The notes under the pieces were generated by a model that had not been told where the DNA came from, ran no database searches, and saw nothing but the letters and a program-made list of their open reading frames with translations. A stretch of 6,629 bases of DNA, taken from Chloroflexota bacterium (lineage in GTDB: Bacteria; Chloroflexota; Dehalococcoidia; SAR202; UBA826). Positions 5,595-6,629 of the stretch are shown piece by piece; within the stretch, counting starts at the first letter, position 1; every line of letters starts with the position of its first letter. Position numbers and translations under genes: made by a program. The stretch is taken from the NCBI GenBank assembly GCA_002696685.1, contig NZSI01000012.1, positions 8,664-15,292 on the forward strand. The letters run 5' to 3'.

Positions 5595-6455
5595 ATGCCA
5601 TTAGCTGATGTAAATGGAATCAAGTTGTTTTATGAAAGAAGTGGCTCTGGTTATCCCGTGGTATTTTGCCATGAATTTGCAGGAGATTACCGGTCCTGGG
5701 ATTTGCAGGTGGGTTATTTCAGTCGTAAATATGAGACGATCACTTACTGCGCAAGGGGTTATTATCCTTCAGATGTTCCCGAAACTGCCGAAGAATATAC
5801 CCAACAACAGTCCGTAGATGACTTGAAGGGATTGATGAAATTTTTAGATATTCCCAAGGCTCATATTGTAGGTCTATCTATGGGAGGCAATGTAGCACTC
5901 AATTTTGGTATCGCTAATCCACACATGGCCTCTTCACTGGTGATAGCTGGCACGGGAACAGGCTCTGACGACGCTGTCATTTTCAGAGAGAGAGTTTTAG
6001 CTATGGCAGATGGGATGAGAGAAAATGGTATGGATTTTATGTCTAGTTATGTGTCTGGTCCAGCCAGAGTACAGCTGCAGAACAAGTCTCCGAAGGCGTA
6101 TGATTTGTTCACAAGTCAATTTATGGAGCATTCACCTGTTGGGTCGGCAAATACTTTTGAAGGTGTTTTATCAAAGCGGCCACCTATATTTGAACTTGAA
6201 GGTGAACTCCGTTCAATCGCGATCCCAACTTTGGTTATGACTGGTGATGAGGATGATCCCTGCATTAACCCATCCCTATTTATGAAAAAACACATTTCTA
6301 CTTCCGGACTGGTTGTGTTTCCCAGGTCGGGGCATGCGATAAATTTGGAGGACCCTGACCTTTTCAACGGCGTGATTTCGGAGTTTTTAGGGCTAGTAGA
6401 GCAGGGGAGGTGGCAAACACGTGATTTCGGAGAGGGAACCGGTTCTCTGACCTAA
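5595..6455 (+). CDS. Alpha/beta-fold hydrolase
   Basis: This is a 286-residue cytoplasmic alpha/beta hydrolase of the haloperoxidase/esterase/C-C hydrolase-like group; the substrate is unknown. The nucleophile elbow is GLSMGG (93-98) with S95. The acid is most likely D218 or D220 in TGDEDDP, and the histidine is H247 in SGHAINLEDP. The oxyanion region reads HEFAGD (26-31) rather than the common HG-x-G. Other conserved parts are ARGYYPSDVPE (53-63) and the IPKAHIVGLSMGG strand-turn-helix. A helical cap lies at about 125-200. After the fold ends near 268, a polar tail of about 18 residues follows. The ATG at 5595 has a strong purine ribosome site, GGGAGGGG, at 5583-5590. The gene is divergent from the methyltransferase operon and directly abuts a coxE-like gene downstream, so the two are probably co-expressed. 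Confidence 0.93.
   Translation: MPLADVNGIKLFYERSGSGYPVVFCHEFAGDYRSWDLQVGYFSRKYETITYCARGYYPSDVPETAEEYTQQQSVDDLKGLMKFLDIPKAHIVGLSMGGNVALNFGIANPHMASSLVIAGTGTGSDDAVIFRERVLAMADGMRENGMDFMSSYVSGPARVQLQNKSPKAYDLFTSQFMEHSPVGSANTFEGVLSKRPPIFELEGELRSIAIPTLVMTGDEDDPCINPSLFMKKHISTSGLVVFPRSGHAINLEDPDLFNGVISEFLGLVEQGRWQTRDFGEGTGSLT
6433..6448 (+). repeat. Palindrome at the hydrolase/coxE junction
   Basis: The core GAACCGGTTC (6436-6445) is a perfect 10-bp palindrome, extended outward by a G-T wobble and two Watson-Crick pairs to 16 bases. It ends eight bases before the coxE-like ATG and covers the only purine-rich ribosome-site candidate for that gene, so in RNA it could mask that site. It lies inside the hydrolase coding sequence and may be coincidental. 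Confidence 0.25.
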
Positions 6456-6629
6456 ATGTCTGATGTAAGTAGCATATTGGGTTATGACTTTGAAACACAC
6501 CTGACCAGATTTGCCCGAAATCTAAGGACATATGGCCTCATGATAGGGCCTACTGAAATTTCGGATGCTATGAATATATTTACTAATCAGGGCTTCATGG
6601 ATCGTGCATCAGCATATTGGTGTTTGAGA
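6456..6629 (+). CDS. CoxE-like VWA-domain protein, N-terminal fragment (runs off window)
   Basis: Only the first 58 residues are present. They match the conserved N-terminus of CoxE-type von Willebrand factor A proteins: a helix RFARNLRTYGL (18-28), then the I-GPTEISDAMNIF stretch (30-42) and YWCLR (54-58), equivalent to the family's FARALRxxGLxVGPxRxxDALxAL...FYxALR pattern. CoxE proteins pair with MoxR-type AAA+ ATPases (CoxD) and help mature molybdenum hydroxylases or other metalloenzymes; the MIDAS-containing VWA domain would lie beyond the edge. The ATG immediately follows the hydrolase TAA with no base between, which points to translational coupling. No MoxR ATPase is seen in the window. 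Confidence 0.8.
   Translation, partial: MSDVSSILGYDFETHLTRFARNLRTYGLMIGPTEISDAMNIFTNQGFMDRASAYWCLR

Noticed and set aside
6116..6367. Minus-strand open frame of 83 codons inside the hydrolase gene.
   Set aside because: The plus-strand hydrolase carries its acid and histidine catalytic motifs here; the antisense frame has no support.

Overview
The window comes from a bacterial genome of moderate GC (I judge the low-to-mid 40s percent by eye) with short intergenic gaps and GTG/TTG starts alongside ATG. No rRNA, tRNA, CRISPR array, integrase or insertion sequence is visible. The combination of a corrinoid methyl-transfer operon with a divergent alpha/beta hydrolase and a CoxE-type VWA gene is what I would expect from an uncultivated, possibly marine bacterium, perhaps of the Chloroflexota. 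That placement is a weak inference.

Minus strand, about 5475 down to 1: one run of seven genes transcribed leftward, with mostly small gaps. In transcription order they are: a small 'virulence factor'-domain protein (5427-5086); a homocysteine S-methyltransferase (5072-4167); an unrecognised 224-residue protein with an internal two-fold repeat (4160-3486); an MtaA/MtbA-like UroD-family methyltransferase (3445-2423); an MtaC/MetH-type cobalamin-binding protein (2310-1558); a 92-residue four-cysteine protein (1538-1260); and a [2Fe-2S]/ASKHA corrinoid reactivation protein (1124 to beyond the left edge).

Together these describe a corrinoid methyl shuttle. One methyltransferase loads the corrinoid protein from a methyl donor, the other passes the methyl to homocysteine to give methionine, and the ferredoxin-ASKHA protein re-reduces inactivated cob(II)alamin at the cost of ATP. 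It resembles a methionine synthase (MetH) taken apart into separate genes, with no methyltetrahydrofolate-binding domain in the window and a UroD-family protein in its place. The real methyl donor cannot be read from the sequence. The 224-residue, 113-residue and 92-residue proteins are the unexplained parts.

Positions 5428-5594: a divergent intergenic region. It holds a candidate leftward -10 box (perfect TATAAT), a rightward extended -10 promoter, and a tandem 7-bp repeat at the likely rightward transcription start.

Plus strand, 5595 to the right edge: an alpha/beta hydrolase followed with no intervening base by the N-terminus of a CoxE-like VWA protein, which runs off the window. These two genes look like the start of a separate rightward operon.
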